In this document: one piece after another, positions 18,462 through 27,502 of the stretch
Layout of the letters: the number at the start of each line of letters is the position of its first letter
How positions within the stretch are numbered: position 1 is the first letter of the stretch
Assembly: GCA_964493635.1 (NCBI GenBank)
Contig: CAZBOW010000004.1
Coordinates: 54,479 to 118,478 of the forward strand
Direction: 5' to 3'
Length of the DNA: 64,000 bases
DNA from: OLB6 sp964493635
GTDB taxonomy: Bacteria; Bacteroidota; Ignavibacteria; Kapaibacteriales; Kapaibacteriaceae
Made by a program: the position numbers and the translations under genes
The notes under the pieces: model-generated
What the model was told of the DNA's origin: nothing
Database searches by the model: none
Seen by the model: the letters and a program-made list of their open reading frames with translations, nothing else

Positions 18462-19691
18462 TTGAGCACGGTGTTGTTCCTTACGCCGAGATTTCCATGG
18501 CCTCTCATTGGTGGAGACCGTGTGAAGTCGTACTACCTGCTCTCGCATCTGGCGAAGACTCACCGCGTACATCTTGTGACCTTCCATCATGGTGGGCCCC
18601 CTACCCAAGAGCAGCGTGATGCCATCGCCAAGATCGGTGTTCACCTCACAGCGATTCCCTTGCACCCACTAACAGCCGGAGCGGCATGCGTGCGGTCGGC
18701 AGTAACAGATCTTCCCCTTGAGATTGCATTCTACACCCGGCCGGACTTCCAAGCGGCCGTCGATCGCATCTTGAACGAACACCCGGTAGATCTGGCGATC
18801 TCGTTCTTCATGCGCACGGCCGAGTACGTGCGACACAAGCCAGGTCTTCGACGCATATTGATTGCTGAAGATTGCCGGTTTGAGTATCAGACGCGGTCCG
18901 TTGCCTCGAGCACCAGTGCGCTACAGCGTATGGTGCGGAAGTGGGAGGTGGCAAAGCTGTCCGCCTACGAGCCACAGGTCATGGGTGATTTCGACTGCAC
19001 GACGTTCGTTAGTCAGCAGGACATCGACGCCATGCGTCGTCAGCGCGACGACCTGCCGTATGCCTTGGTAACCAACGGAGTGCAAACCGACGAATTTAGC
19101 TTTGTTGAAGAGCAGGAACGTCGATCGGGAATTCTGTTTGCCGGCAAGCTGGATGTTCTGGCGAACATTCTTGCGGCGCGTTGGATTGTGGATGATATCC
19201 TGCCACGGGTGCAGTCGTCGGTACCCGAGGCCTTCCTAACGATTGTTGGTGCACATCCGACACACGAGGTCCAGCGCATGGCCGCGCAGGCCTCCGAGCG
19301 CCACGTTCGCCTGCATGCAAACGTACCCAACATGGTGCCGTACTTGCACGATCATGCGGTGTTCCTCCATCCGCATCGCGGTGGGTCGGGTATTCAGAAC
19401 AAGGTCCTCGAAGCCATGAGTGCGGGTTGCGTCGTTGTGACAACGCCGAGTGGAATCCAAGGTATTGATGCCGTGCATCAGGAGCACTGTCTGATTGGCA
19501 CAACATCGGAAGAGCTCGCTGCGCACGTGACATGGTTGCTCCAGCATCCGCTCGAACGCAGTAGGATGGGGCGCGCGGCGCGCCAGCTGATGGAGCAGAC
19601 CCACACGTGGCAGCATGTGTACGATCAAATCGACCATGTGATTGATCGTGTGCTTGCTCCAGGGGAGCACCATGATCACCTCCGAGCATAA
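18462..19691 (+). CDS. GT4-type glycosyltransferase
   Basis: GT-B-fold glycosyltransferase of about 409 residues, acting on an envelope or exopolysaccharide precursor. The N-terminal VLFLTPRFPWPLIGGD matches sugar transferases of the TIGR03087 kind, and the donor-binding region has GSGIQNKVLEAMSAGCVVV followed by GIQG. No ATG is available near the conserved start; TTG at 18462 with an upstream AGGTG is the best start, and GTG at 18471 is an alternative. It overlaps the HAD phosphatase gene by 20 bases. Confidence 0.82.
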   Translation: MSTVLFLTPRFPWPLIGGDRVKSYYLLSHLAKTHRVHLVTFHHGGPPTQEQRDAIAKIGVHLTAIPLHPLTAGAACVRSAVTDLPLEIAFYTRPDFQAAVDRILNEHPVDLAISFFMRTAEYVRHKPGLRRILIAEDCRFEYQTRSVASSTSALQRMVRKWEVAKLSAYEPQVMGDFDCTTFVSQQDIDAMRRQRDDLPYALVTNGVQTDEFSFVEEQERRSGILFAGKLDVLANILAARWIVDDILPRVQSSVPEAFLTIVGAHPTHEVQRMAAQASERHVRLHANVPNMVPYLHDHAVFLHPHRGGSGIQNKVLEAMSAGCVVVTTPSGIQGIDAVHQEHCLIGTTSEELAAHVTWLLQHPLERSRMGRAARQLMEQTHTWQHVYDQIDHVIDRVLAPGEHHDHLRA

Positions 19692-20277
19692 TCAACCTCG
19701 TCAACCTCATCAACCTCGTCCGCCAGGTCGAAAAGCCCTGTTCCTCGATCGAGATGGTGTGCTCAACGAGCGCATTGTCGGCGGATATGTTCGTACCATC
19801 GACGAATTCGTTCTCCAGAGCGACATCCTGCCGGTTCTGCGAGGCGCCCACGATCGTGGCTACCTCCTCATCCTGATCACCAATCAGCAGGGGGTTGGTA
19901 AGGGGCTGATGTCGCGTGAGGATCTCGATGCGGTGCACCAGCATCTGCAGACGCTGCTCATGGATCGCATTGGCTGTGCCCTCGATGCGATCTACGATTG
20001 CACGTCGCTGGCCTCCGACGGTGATCCTCGGAGAAAGCCGCAACCTGGTATGCTCCTCGAGGCGATCGCAAACCACAGCATCGACGCCGCAGCCAGCATA
20101 TTCCTGGGCGACAGCGCCACGGATGTCCTTGCCGGTGCGGCTGCAGGAGTGCGAACCATCCTCTACCAGCCGAACGGACCGGAGCCAACGTCCGTAACAC
20201 CGGACTACTGTGTGTCGCACCTCCATGACGTGCTCCGTTTTTTGGATGGTAGCACTGAACGCTTGCCCAGTTCCTGA
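19672..20277 (+). CDS. HAD-family histidinol/heptose-bisphosphate phosphatase (GmhB-like)
   Basis: HAD phosphatase of 201 residues resembling D-glycero-D-manno-heptose-1,7-bisphosphate 7-phosphatase. The DxD motif is FLDRDGVLNE, motif II is ITNQQGVGKG, and motifs III/IV are RKPQPGML and FLGDSATDV. GmhB usually has a zinc loop of Cys/His; here only DCTSLASDGDPRRKP is seen, so the zinc site looks degenerate. The chosen ATG has AGGGGAG upstream. The N-terminus carries a QPR/QPH repeat from three 9-bp units (19693-19719). Context with a glycosyltransferase supports a sugar-phosphate substrate. Confidence 0.82.
   Translation: MITSEHNQPRQPHQPRPPGRKALFLDRDGVLNERIVGGYVRTIDEFVLQSDILPVLRGAHDRGYLLILITNQQGVGKGLMSREDLDAVHQHLQTLLMDRIGCALDAIYDCTSLASDGDPRRKPQPGMLLEAIANHSIDAAASIFLGDSATDVLAGAAAGVRTILYQPNGPEPTSVTPDYCVSHLHDVLRFLDGSTERLPSS
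19693..19719 (+). repeat. 9-bp tandem repeat at the N-terminus of the HAD phosphatase
   Basis: CAACCTCGT, CAACCTCAT, CAACCTCGT in frame, encoding QPR-QPH-QPR. Confidence 0.8.
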
Positions 20278-20284
20278 CCCTTCG

Positions 20285-20292
20285 TAGTTTTG
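20285..20292 (+). promoter_or_regulatory. TAnnTTTG -7 box of the efflux operon
   Basis: TAGTTTTG, an exact -7 match, with TTG (20263-20265) about 22 bases upstream as a possible -33 element. It drives the tolC-tetR-acrA-acrB genes. Confidence 0.55.
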
Positions 20293-20325
20293 TGACCACC
20301 GGTAGAGAAATGACCGGTAGTCACA
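20291..20325. promoter_or_regulatory. Candidate TetR-family operator
   Basis: TGTGACCACCGGT (20291-20303) and ACCGGTAGTCACA (20313-20325) are inverted repeats with one mismatch around a 9-base spacer. They overlap the end of the -7 box and cover the expected transcription start. The operon encodes its own TetR-type repressor, so autoregulation is a natural inference. Confidence 0.65.
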
Positions 20326-20352
20326 TCACGATGCCGAAGTGAAAGGATGCCA

Positions 20353-21759
20353 ATGACGATGGTGTATGCGCTCGTTCCTGGGTTCGTTACTGCGTTCAAC
20401 CTAGGATCCAGAACAGGATGGCGGAACATCGTTCTGCTGATCGTTCTGTTGGGAAGTACTACCGCTATGGGCTACGGACAACGTCGGACGTTGTCGATAC
20501 GCGATGCCGTTCACATCGCCATCAAGCAGAATAAGGATCTCGAGGTTGCACGGTTGGGTATCCAGAAGGCCGATGCACAGGTCTTGGAAGCACGGGGCAA
20601 CGCCTTGCCCTCGCTGAACGTCGGAGCCCAGTACAACCGGAACATCAAGGTACCGGTGTTCTTCATTCCGAATTTCCAGGATCCGTCAGCAGGACTGCAA
20701 GCGGTGGAGGCAGGCCTGGCCAACTCCTATAGTGTGTCGGCGTCGGCCTCACAGGTGCTGTTTAATGCAGCGGTGTTTCGAGGCATTGGTGCCTCCCGCA
20801 TCTATGCCGATGCGGCCCGCGAGCAGTACCGTTCCACGGCAGCTGGTGTTGTGACCGAAACACTGCGCCGATATTATGGGGCATTGGCCGCCAAGGAGTT
20901 TGTGACGATCGCCGAGTCGACGCTCAACAACGCTGAACAGAACTACGCTACCGTCGACGCCCTCTTTGGTGAGGGCCTCGTTGCCGAATTTGATCACATT
21001 CGCGCGCGCGTGGCCGTGGATAATATCCGACCACAGGTAACGCAAGCTCGGGCTGCCTATGCCACGGCAACGGCGGCACTGTTGACCTATCTCTCCATGA
21101 ATATCGCCGATAGCGTGGACCTGTCCCCGGACGGCCTCGCCGATCCAACGGCCGTCGCCAACGAATCGGATGCCATCCAGCAGGCCCTTGCTAACAACTA
21201 CTCGATCCAAGCACTTGAGATGCAGCTGCAGGTACTCGATGAGCTCGTGGCCCTAAATCAGTCGGCATACTACCCAGCACTGACCGCCATTGGTAACTGG
21301 CAGAACTTCGGTCAGAGCGCCGGCTTCGACTCCTGGTTGAGCGCCAGCACGGCCTTTGTAGGGGTCAATCTGAGCTTCAATGTGTTCAACGGTTTTCAAA
21401 CCATGGCAAAGGTCGAGCAGGCAACAGCCGACTACCTCCAAGCCGAACAGCAGCTGGAAAACCTCAAGAACGTGATCCAACTTCAGGTGCGGGCATCGAT
21501 CAATGATCTCCAGTCGGCACTGGAACGTATTACGGCCCAGCAATCGACAGTCGAGCAAGCCCAGCGTGGATTCGACATTGCACGCATTCGCTATACCGAG
21601 GGTACGGGCAGCCTGCTGGAGATCAACGACGCAGAGACGGCTCTAGCACGGGCACGCGTCAACAGGCTGCAAGCTCTCTACGACTACTACCTGGCGCGAG
21701 CACAGTACGACCTGGTGACCGGCTCCATTAGCGAAGAACTTCTGTCGGTGGCGGAGTAA
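20353..21759 (+). CDS. TolC-family outer-membrane efflux protein
   Basis: Outer-membrane channel of a tripartite RND efflux pump, 468 residues with two OEP repeats of long helices. The conserved opening LSIRDAVHIAIKQNKDLEVA lies around residue 50, and the C-terminal half has YTEGTGSLLEINDAE. An uncleaved-looking N-terminal region of about 25 residues precedes a hydrophobic signal (NIVLLIVLLGSTTAMGYG). ATG codons occur at 20347, 20353 and 20359; AAAGG is best spaced for 20353. It is the first gene of a four-gene operon. Confidence 0.92.
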   Translation: MTMVYALVPGFVTAFNLGSRTGWRNIVLLIVLLGSTTAMGYGQRRTLSIRDAVHIAIKQNKDLEVARLGIQKADAQVLEARGNALPSLNVGAQYNRNIKVPVFFIPNFQDPSAGLQAVEAGLANSYSVSASASQVLFNAAVFRGIGASRIYADAAREQYRSTAAGVVTETLRRYYGALAAKEFVTIAESTLNNAEQNYATVDALFGEGLVAEFDHIRARVAVDNIRPQVTQARAAYATATAALLTYLSMNIADSVDLSPDGLADPTAVANESDAIQQALANNYSIQALEMQLQVLDELVALNQSAYYPALTAIGNWQNFGQSAGFDSWLSASTAFVGVNLSFNVFNGFQTMAKVEQATADYLQAEQQLENLKNVIQLQVRASINDLQSALERITAQQSTVEQAQRGFDIARIRYTEGTGSLLEINDAETALARARVNRLQALYDYYLARAQYDLVTGSISEELLSVAE

Positions 21760-21764
21760 CAGCG

Positions 21765-22445
21765 GTGGGTGTCCAAGAACGAAAAGAACGCGAGCGCGAG
21801 CAGCGACGGCACGATATTCTCGAGTCGGCCCGCCATCTGTTTATCGAGCATGGCATTCAGCACGTCTCGATGGAGAAGATTGCTGCCGATGCTGAGCTGG
21901 CCAAAGGAACCTTGTACCTCTACTTCAGGAATCGCGACGAGTTGCTGATGGCTCTGGTCTCCGAGGAGATGGAAGTTCTCGTAGACCAACTCGAGCGTGT
22001 TGCAGCATCCAAGCATCGTGCTGATCGCAAGATTCTTCGGGGAGTGGAGGCCTTCTACTCCTTTGCCACGGAACATGAGCTATTCTATCAGGTGATGACA
22101 CAAGTAAATGTCCAGAGCATGATCGAAGGGGCAGCTGCTGATGGTGGCCTCGCCGAAGTCGGCGAGCGATTCCATGCACTCAACCAGCGAATGTTCGCCG
22201 TGATGACGACGATCCTTCAGCAGGGAATTGATGCTGGGCTGTTCTTCCTGACGTCACCCATCGAACATGTGGTGATGCAGTTTTTGCTTACGCTCAAAGG
22301 AACGGTCGTAATCCTGCGCAACGGCATGCTACCGCCCCTCTGGCCATCGATCAACCTCCACGATATTCTCCTGGATCAGGCTCGGATGTTTGTGCGAGCA
22401 CTGTCGCACGATCCCCGACAAACCGAACACAACAACGAACATTGA
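21765..22445 (+). CDS. TetR/AcrR-family transcriptional regulator
   Basis: A 226-residue repressor. The N-terminal helix-turn-helix reads HDILESARHLFIEHGI, then SMEKIAADAELAKGTLYLYF, typical of AcrR-type regulators. The C-terminal ligand-binding part is all-helical. The start is GTG at 21765, five bases after the tolC stop. Encoded inside the operon it probably controls, with a candidate operator at 20291-20325; the inducer is unknown, probably a pump substrate. Confidence 0.92.
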   Translation: MGVQERKEREREQRRHDILESARHLFIEHGIQHVSMEKIAADAELAKGTLYLYFRNRDELLMALVSEEMEVLVDQLERVAASKHRADRKILRGVEAFYSFATEHELFYQVMTQVNVQSMIEGAAADGGLAEVGERFHALNQRMFAVMTTILQQGIDAGLFFLTSPIEHVVMQFLLTLKGTVVILRNGMLPPLWPSINLHDILLDQARMFVRALSHDPRQTEHNNEH

Positions 22446-22462
22446 ATTTCACAGGAACATTC

Positions 22463-23611
22463 ATGCGGACCATTATTTCTGCCCACACCGTCCTTACTCT
22501 GGCAGCCATTGGCTTCCTGGGCGCCTGTTCTCCGTCGTCCGATCAGGGTGCCGAGTCTGTTGCCGAAAAATCCCTGGAGCAACTCCGTGCCGAGCGGGTT
22601 GAACTCGACCAGCGCATAGCTGCCCTTGAGGCCGCTCAGGGCTCGCAGGATGGCTCATCGACTTCCATACCTGTTACCACGATCACCACTCAGGAGGCCC
22701 CCTTCCATCACGTGGTAAGCGTCCAGGGTATGGTGGACTCTCGCAGTACGATCTCCGTAGCACCGCAAATGGGCGGTCGGATCGTAGCACTCAAGGTGGC
22801 TAACGGCAGTGTGGTGAAGAAAGGCGACGTCCTGCTGGAGTTAGATGCCGAGATGCTGCGTAGTACGATTGCCGAGGTGGAGACGCAGCTGGAGTTTGCC
22901 ACGACGCTCTTCGTAAAGCAAGAGCGCATCTACCAGCAGAAAGCAGGGAGCGAAGTACAGTACCTGCAAGCAAAGGCAAACAAGGAGTCGCTTGAGCGCC
23001 GACGCGACGTGTTACGTGAGCAGTTGGCCCTGATGCGTGTGACGGCACCAACGAGCGGTGTGGTGGATAACGTTACGGTATCGGTCGGAGAGATGGCCAT
23101 GCCGGGAATGCCGGTGCTCACGATTGTGAACACCACCGACATGCGAGTGGTTGTGGATCTTGCGGAGGCCTATCTGCAAACGATCGGTCGGGGAGATGCC
23201 GTTCGCATCCTGGTGCCCGATCTGATGTACGAGTTCCGTAGTACAATCGATCACGTGGCACGTGTCCTGAATACCGTCAGCCGAACCTTCCGCGTAGAAG
23301 TACCGCTTCGTAACGTGCCACCGCGATTGCTGCCGAACACCACAGCGCTGGTAGAGATCACCGATCAGACCATACCCAAGGCAATCAGTGTTCCCCTTAC
23401 AGCTGTGCTACAAACCAATGGTGAGAGCTATGTGTATGTGGTCGGCCTCGATAACCGGGTTGAGAAGCGCATTGTGAGTATGGGGCTGGTTGCCGGAGAG
23501 TTGGTTCAGATTACGCAGGGCCTGGCTGCCAACGAACGTGTCGTGGTTCGGGGTAACCAAGACGTATCGCCCGGTTCCATTGTTCGGATCATCGACCCTT
23601 CAACCAACTAA
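22463..23611 (+). CDS. RND efflux periplasmic adaptor (AcrA/MexA type lipoprotein)
   Basis: Membrane-fusion protein linking the inner-membrane pump to TolC; 382 residues. The lipobox AAIGFLGAC predicts lipid attachment at Cys near residue 22. A short coiled coil (SLEQLRAERVELDQRIAALE) follows, unusual before the lipoyl domain. The lipoyl half-motifs are APQMGGRIVALKVANGSVVKKGD and LMRVTAPTSGVVDNV in part. The ATG at 22463 is preceded by CAGGAA; an earlier in-frame ATG at 22442 would spoil the signal peptide. Confidence 0.92.
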   Translation: MRTIISAHTVLTLAAIGFLGACSPSSDQGAESVAEKSLEQLRAERVELDQRIAALEAAQGSQDGSSTSIPVTTITTQEAPFHHVVSVQGMVDSRSTISVAPQMGGRIVALKVANGSVVKKGDVLLELDAEMLRSTIAEVETQLEFATTLFVKQERIYQQKAGSEVQYLQAKANKESLERRRDVLREQLALMRVTAPTSGVVDNVTVSVGEMAMPGMPVLTIVNTTDMRVVVDLAEAYLQTIGRGDAVRILVPDLMYEFRSTIDHVARVLNTVSRTFRVEVPLRNVPPRLLPNTTALVEITDQTIPKAISVPLTAVLQTNGESYVYVVGLDNRVEKRIVSMGLVAGELVQITQGLAANERVVVRGNQDVSPGSIVRIIDPSTN

Positions 23612-23625
23612 GACACGCAGCGCAT

Positions 23626-26600
23626 ATGTCGAATCATCGATCGTTTCCCATTACGGCCTGGGCCGTTGAGAACAAGACCACCATCTATGTTCTGACCGTC
23701 CTGATCTTCATCATCGGAGCGCTTACGTACGTGCGCTTGCCGAAGGAGCAGTTCCCGGACATCGTTGTTCCGACGGTTCTCGTGACGACGATCAACGCTG
23801 GCACGTCGCCGGTAGATATGGAGAACCTGGTCACGCGCCAGATCGAAAAACAGATCAAGTCGGTTGCCGACGTCAAGAAAGTCACGAGTCAGTCCCTGCA
23901 GGATGCATCCGTGATCGTGGTGGAGTTTACCACCACCATCACGCCAACGGAAGCCAAGCAGCGGGTTAACGATGCCGTCGACCGTGCCAAAGGCGACTTA
24001 CCGACGGACCTCACCAAGGGCCCGGACGTTGCGGAGATTGACTTCTCCGAGTTTCCAATCATGTTCGTCAACATCGCCGGCGACGTTGGTCTTGATCGGT
24101 TAAAGGTGTATGCCGACGAACTTCAGGACCGTATCGAGTCGCTCACTGAAATCCGTCGTGTGGACATCATCGGTGCACTGGAGAAAGAGGTGCGGGTTGA
24201 TCTGGATCCTTACCGCATGCAGGCGCTTGGCATCTCGTTTGGCGACGTTGCATCGGCAATCCGCAATGAGAATCTCAACGTATCGGGTGGCGAGTTGGTG
24301 GTAGGGGGCGTTCGGCGGAACGTGCAGTTGAGCGGGGAGTTCCGCACAGCGAATGATGTGGCGAACGTGATTGTTCGTGGCGGACGGGGAAATGCCGTGT
24401 ACCTGCGGGATGTAGCGACGGTTGTTGAAACCAGCAAGGAGCAGCAATCATTTGCGCGGTTGGATGGTAAGCCCGTTGTGACGCTTTCGGTCCTGAAGAA
24501 ATCTGGTGAAAACCTGATTGATGCCTCAGATAAGATTCAGGAGATTGTTGCCGAGTATCAACGCACGCAACTGCCGGGCGATGTGTCGATTGTAACAACG
24601 AACGACATGTCCATTGCAACGCGTACCAACATCGCCGATCTGGTCAACTCGATCATTATTGGTTTCATCCTCGTTACCATCGTTCTGATGTTCTTCATGG
24701 GAGTGCAGAACGCCCTGTTTGTAGGTCTGGCTACACCGTTGTCGTCGTTCTTAGCCTTCATGGTGCTGCCAGGGTTGGACTTTACCTTCAACGTGGTGGT
24801 GACGTTTGCCTTCCTGTTGGCCCTTGGCATCATCGTGGACGATGCCATCGTCGTGGTGGAGAACACACACCGTATTCACACCAAGGAGGGAATCGACGTC
24901 AAAACCGCCGCGAAGCATGCTGCTGCCGAAGTATTCGGTCCGGTGGTTGCCGGTACCTTGACAACGCTGGCTCCGTTCTTTCCGCTGTTGTTCTGGCCTG
25001 GTCTGGTCGGGGAGTTCATGGTGTATTTGCCGGCCGTGTTGATCGTAACGCTTACGGCCTCGCTTGTGGTAGCCTACATCATCAACCCCGTCTTTGCCGT
25101 GGACTTCATGGACCGCACTCCGACTCCACTGCGCGGGCCAAAACTTGTCTTCTTTGGTAGCCTCGTTGGGGTGATCATTGGCATTGGACTGGTGACCGGT
25201 GCCATCTGGCTGGTAACATTCGTGGTACTGAACGTCCTGTTCTTCGTGGCCAACCGCGTGTTCATCACTCCACGACTGATCCTTCCGTTCCAGCAAAAGC
25301 TGCTACCATGGATTATGGATCGATACCGGGCCACGCTTCGCTTTGTGCTGCAGGGGGCTCGTCCACACGCGTTGATCGTGGGCATGACGCTGCTCCTGGT
25401 AGCAACGGTCGTCCTAACGGCACTGTTCGGAACCTCGCCAACGTTCTTCCCGTCGGGCGAGCCGAACTATGCCTACGTCTACATCAAAACACCGATCGGT
25501 ACCGACGCAACAGTAACGGACAGCCTCACGCGGGTGGTCGAGGCGCGCGTTCGGACTATTCTGGGCGATAACAACCCGGACGTTAGTACCGTGGTAGCCA
25601 ACGTTGGCATTGGTGCCGGCGATCCACGAAACCCCGATCGAAACGTAACACCGCATAAAGGGAAGGTGACCGTAGCCTTCAAGCCCTATGCCGAGCGTGG
25701 GAACCCACGAACCAGCCGATACCTCACCCAATTCCGTGATGCCGTCACGGACATTCCCGGTGTTGAAATCGTTGTGGAACAGGAGGCGAACGGACCGCCC
25801 CAAGGAAAGGATGTCAACATCGAAGTTGCGGGTGACAACTTTCAGGAGCTCACGCGCATTGCCGAACGCGTATCATCGCTCATCACGGACTCCCTTCGCA
25901 TTCCAGGTATTGAACGCTTAAAGAGCGACCTCGAGCAGAACAAGCCGGAAGTGACCATTGTGGTGGATCGGGAGAAAGCCAGCGCCGAGGGCATATCGTC
26001 CGGTCAGATTGGCATGGCCATCCGCAGCGCACTCTATGGCACCGAAGCCAGTAAACTGCGGGTTGGTGAAGAGGAGTATCCCATTCAGGTTCGCGTTGAT
26101 GAGTCGTTACGCGACGACCTGTCATCCATGCTGAGTCTGCCGATTACCTACCGAGAGATGAGCTCTGGGAAGTTCCGTCAGGTACCGATCGCTTCGGTAG
26201 CCAAGGTGCAGTATTCGGCTACCTACGCGGGGATCAACCGAAAAAATCAGCAACGGGTGGTCACGCTGTCGTCCAACGTTCTCAAAGAGCAGGGCTACAA
26301 CCCTACCGATGTCAACCGACAGATACAGCAGGCCGTGAGCACTCTCAACCTGCCAGAGGGATATACCGTGCGCTTGACGGGCGCACAGGAGGAACAGCAG
26401 GAAGCGGCTGACTTCCTATCGTTTGCCTTCCTCATTGCGGCGATGATTATTCTGCTGATCATGGTCATGCAGTTCAACTCTGTGATCAAGCCCTTGCTCA
26501 TCATGAGTACGGTGCTCTTCAGCGTGATTGGTGTGTTGCTGGGATTCACCGTGTTTCAACTGACGTTCTCCGTGGTGATCACCGGTGTTGGCATCGTTGC

Positions 26601-27009
26601 CCTCGGGGGTATTGTTGTGCGCAATGGTATCGTGCTGGTTGATTTCACCGACGAACTCCTCTCGCAGGGCTGGCGCACGCGGGCTGCACTGATCGAGGGT
26701 GGCGCTATTCGTTTCAATCCGGTGTTCCTCACGGCAGCCTCCACCATCCTTGGGTTGGTACCCTTGGCGATTGGATTCAACCTAGACTTCCTTGCCTTGC
26801 TGGAACTGCGTAATCCGCACATTCACATCGGTTCGGACTCGGTGGCCTTCTGGGGACCACTTGCCTGGGCGATCATCTTTGGCTTGAGCTTCTCAACGTT
26901 CTTGACCCTCGTGATGATGCCCAGTATCTACTACGTGTACCTCGTTGAGCGCCTCCGCCTGCGCCGGCTTACTTCTCGGTGGTTTGGGCCGAGTCGGGCA
27001 CGAAGTTGA
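23626..27009 (+). CDS. RND-family efflux pump inner-membrane transporter (AcrB type)
   Basis: Proton-driven efflux transporter, 1127 residues, with twelve predicted membrane helices arranged 1 + 5 and 1 + 5 around two large periplasmic loops. The N-terminus WAVENKTTIYVLTVLIF is the first helix; ALGIIVDDAIVVVENTHR is the TM4 motif that carries the proton-relay aspartates, and the second half has GIVVRNGIVLVDF. It is slightly longer than AcrB (1049), with extra loops after TM6 (DRTPTPLRGPKL) and before TM11-12. Its 3' end overlaps the convergent msrB gene by 41 bp. Confidence 0.95.
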   Translation: MSNHRSFPITAWAVENKTTIYVLTVLIFIIGALTYVRLPKEQFPDIVVPTVLVTTINAGTSPVDMENLVTRQIEKQIKSVADVKKVTSQSLQDASVIVVEFTTTITPTEAKQRVNDAVDRAKGDLPTDLTKGPDVAEIDFSEFPIMFVNIAGDVGLDRLKVYADELQDRIESLTEIRRVDIIGALEKEVRVDLDPYRMQALGISFGDVASAIRNENLNVSGGELVVGGVRRNVQLSGEFRTANDVANVIVRGGRGNAVYLRDVATVVETSKEQQSFARLDGKPVVTLSVLKKSGENLIDASDKIQEIVAEYQRTQLPGDVSIVTTNDMSIATRTNIADLVNSIIIGFILVTIVLMFFMGVQNALFVGLATPLSSFLAFMVLPGLDFTFNVVVTFAFLLALGIIVDDAIVVVENTHRIHTKEGIDVKTAAKHAAAEVFGPVVAGTLTTLAPFFPLLFWPGLVGEFMVYLPAVLIVTLTASLVVAYIINPVFAVDFMDRTPTPLRGPKLVFFGSLVGVIIGIGLVTGAIWLVTFVVLNVLFFVANRVFITPRLILPFQQKLLPWIMDRYRATLRFVLQGARPHALIVGMTLLLVATVVLTALFGTSPTFFPSGEPNYAYVYIKTPIGTDATVTDSLTRVVEARVRTILGDNNPDVSTVVANVGIGAGDPRNPDRNVTPHKGKVTVAFKPYAERGNPRTSRYLTQFRDAVTDIPGVEIVVEQEANGPPQGKDVNIEVAGDNFQELTRIAERVSSLITDSLRIPGIERLKSDLEQNKPEVTIVVDREKASAEGISSGQIGMAIRSALYGTEASKLRVGEEEYPIQVRVDESLRDDLSSMLSLPITYREMSSGKFRQVPIASVAKVQYSATYAGINRKNQQRVVTLSSNVLKEQGYNPTDVNRQIQQAVSTLNLPEGYTVRLTGAQEEQQEAADFLSFAFLIAAMIILLIMVMQFNSVIKPLLIMSTVLFSVIGVLLGFTVFQLTFSVVITGVGIVALGGIVVRNGIVLVDFTDELLSQGWRTRAALIEGGAIRFNPVFLTAASTILGLVPLAIGFNLDFLALLELRNPHIHIGSDSVAFWGPLAWAIIFGLSFSTFLTLVMMPSIYYVYLVERLRLRRLTSRWFGPSRARS

Positions 27010-27502
27010 TCGATGCAGAGTTGACGCAGTACCGCAAGCCGGTGGGTAGGGGGCCATCGTCGAACACGTGTCCGAGGTGGCCACCGCAGGTGGCACACAT
27101 GATTTCGGTACGGACCATTCCGTGGGAGTAGTCCGGAGCGGTCTTAATGGCGCCACTATCGATGGCATCGAAGTAGCTCGGCCAGCCACAGTGGGAGTCA
27201 TACTTCTGCGTGCTGGAGAATAGCACGGAGCCACAGCCTTTACAGGTGTAGGTGCCGTCGTCATGGTGGTCCCAATACTGTCCCGTGTAGGCACGCTCCG
27301 TACCTTTTTCCCGGAGAATGTGGTATTCTTCCGGCGTTAGGCGTTCTTTCCATTCAGCTTCTGTTGTTGGGACGGTGTTCATGGTATCTCTCCGAGGGTG
27401 ACGAGGAACATCTGTGCTATCGGTGCTTGAACAGGCTCCGAGGAGCAGGCCGGCACCAACGACGGATGGAGAAAGTAACAGAATGAATCGAAGTATCGAC
27501 AT
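26969..27502 (-). CDS. msrB: Peptide-methionine (R)-S-oxide reductase MsrB, predicted lipoprotein
   Basis: Repairs methionine-R-sulfoxide in proteins. The SelR domain (about residues 41-177) has the zinc pairs CKGC and CATC, and the catalytic Cys in LRYCVNSASINF. From the ATG at 27502 the protein starts with a convincing lipoprotein signal, LLLSPSVVGAGLLLGAC, which would place it in the cell envelope. A second ATG at 27382 with a strong GGAGAG site would give a cytosolic form of 137 residues. The start overlaps the divergent Nudix gene, and the 3' end overlaps acrB. Confidence 0.88.
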   Translation of the reverse strand: MSILRFILLLSPSVVGAGLLLGACSSTDSTDVPRHPRRDTMNTVPTTEAEWKERLTPEEYHILREKGTERAYTGQYWDHHDDGTYTCKGCGSVLFSSTQKYDSHCGWPSYFDAIDSGAIKTAPDYSHGMVRTEIMCATCGGHLGHVFDDGPLPTGLRYCVNSASINFVPDSAQTTEK

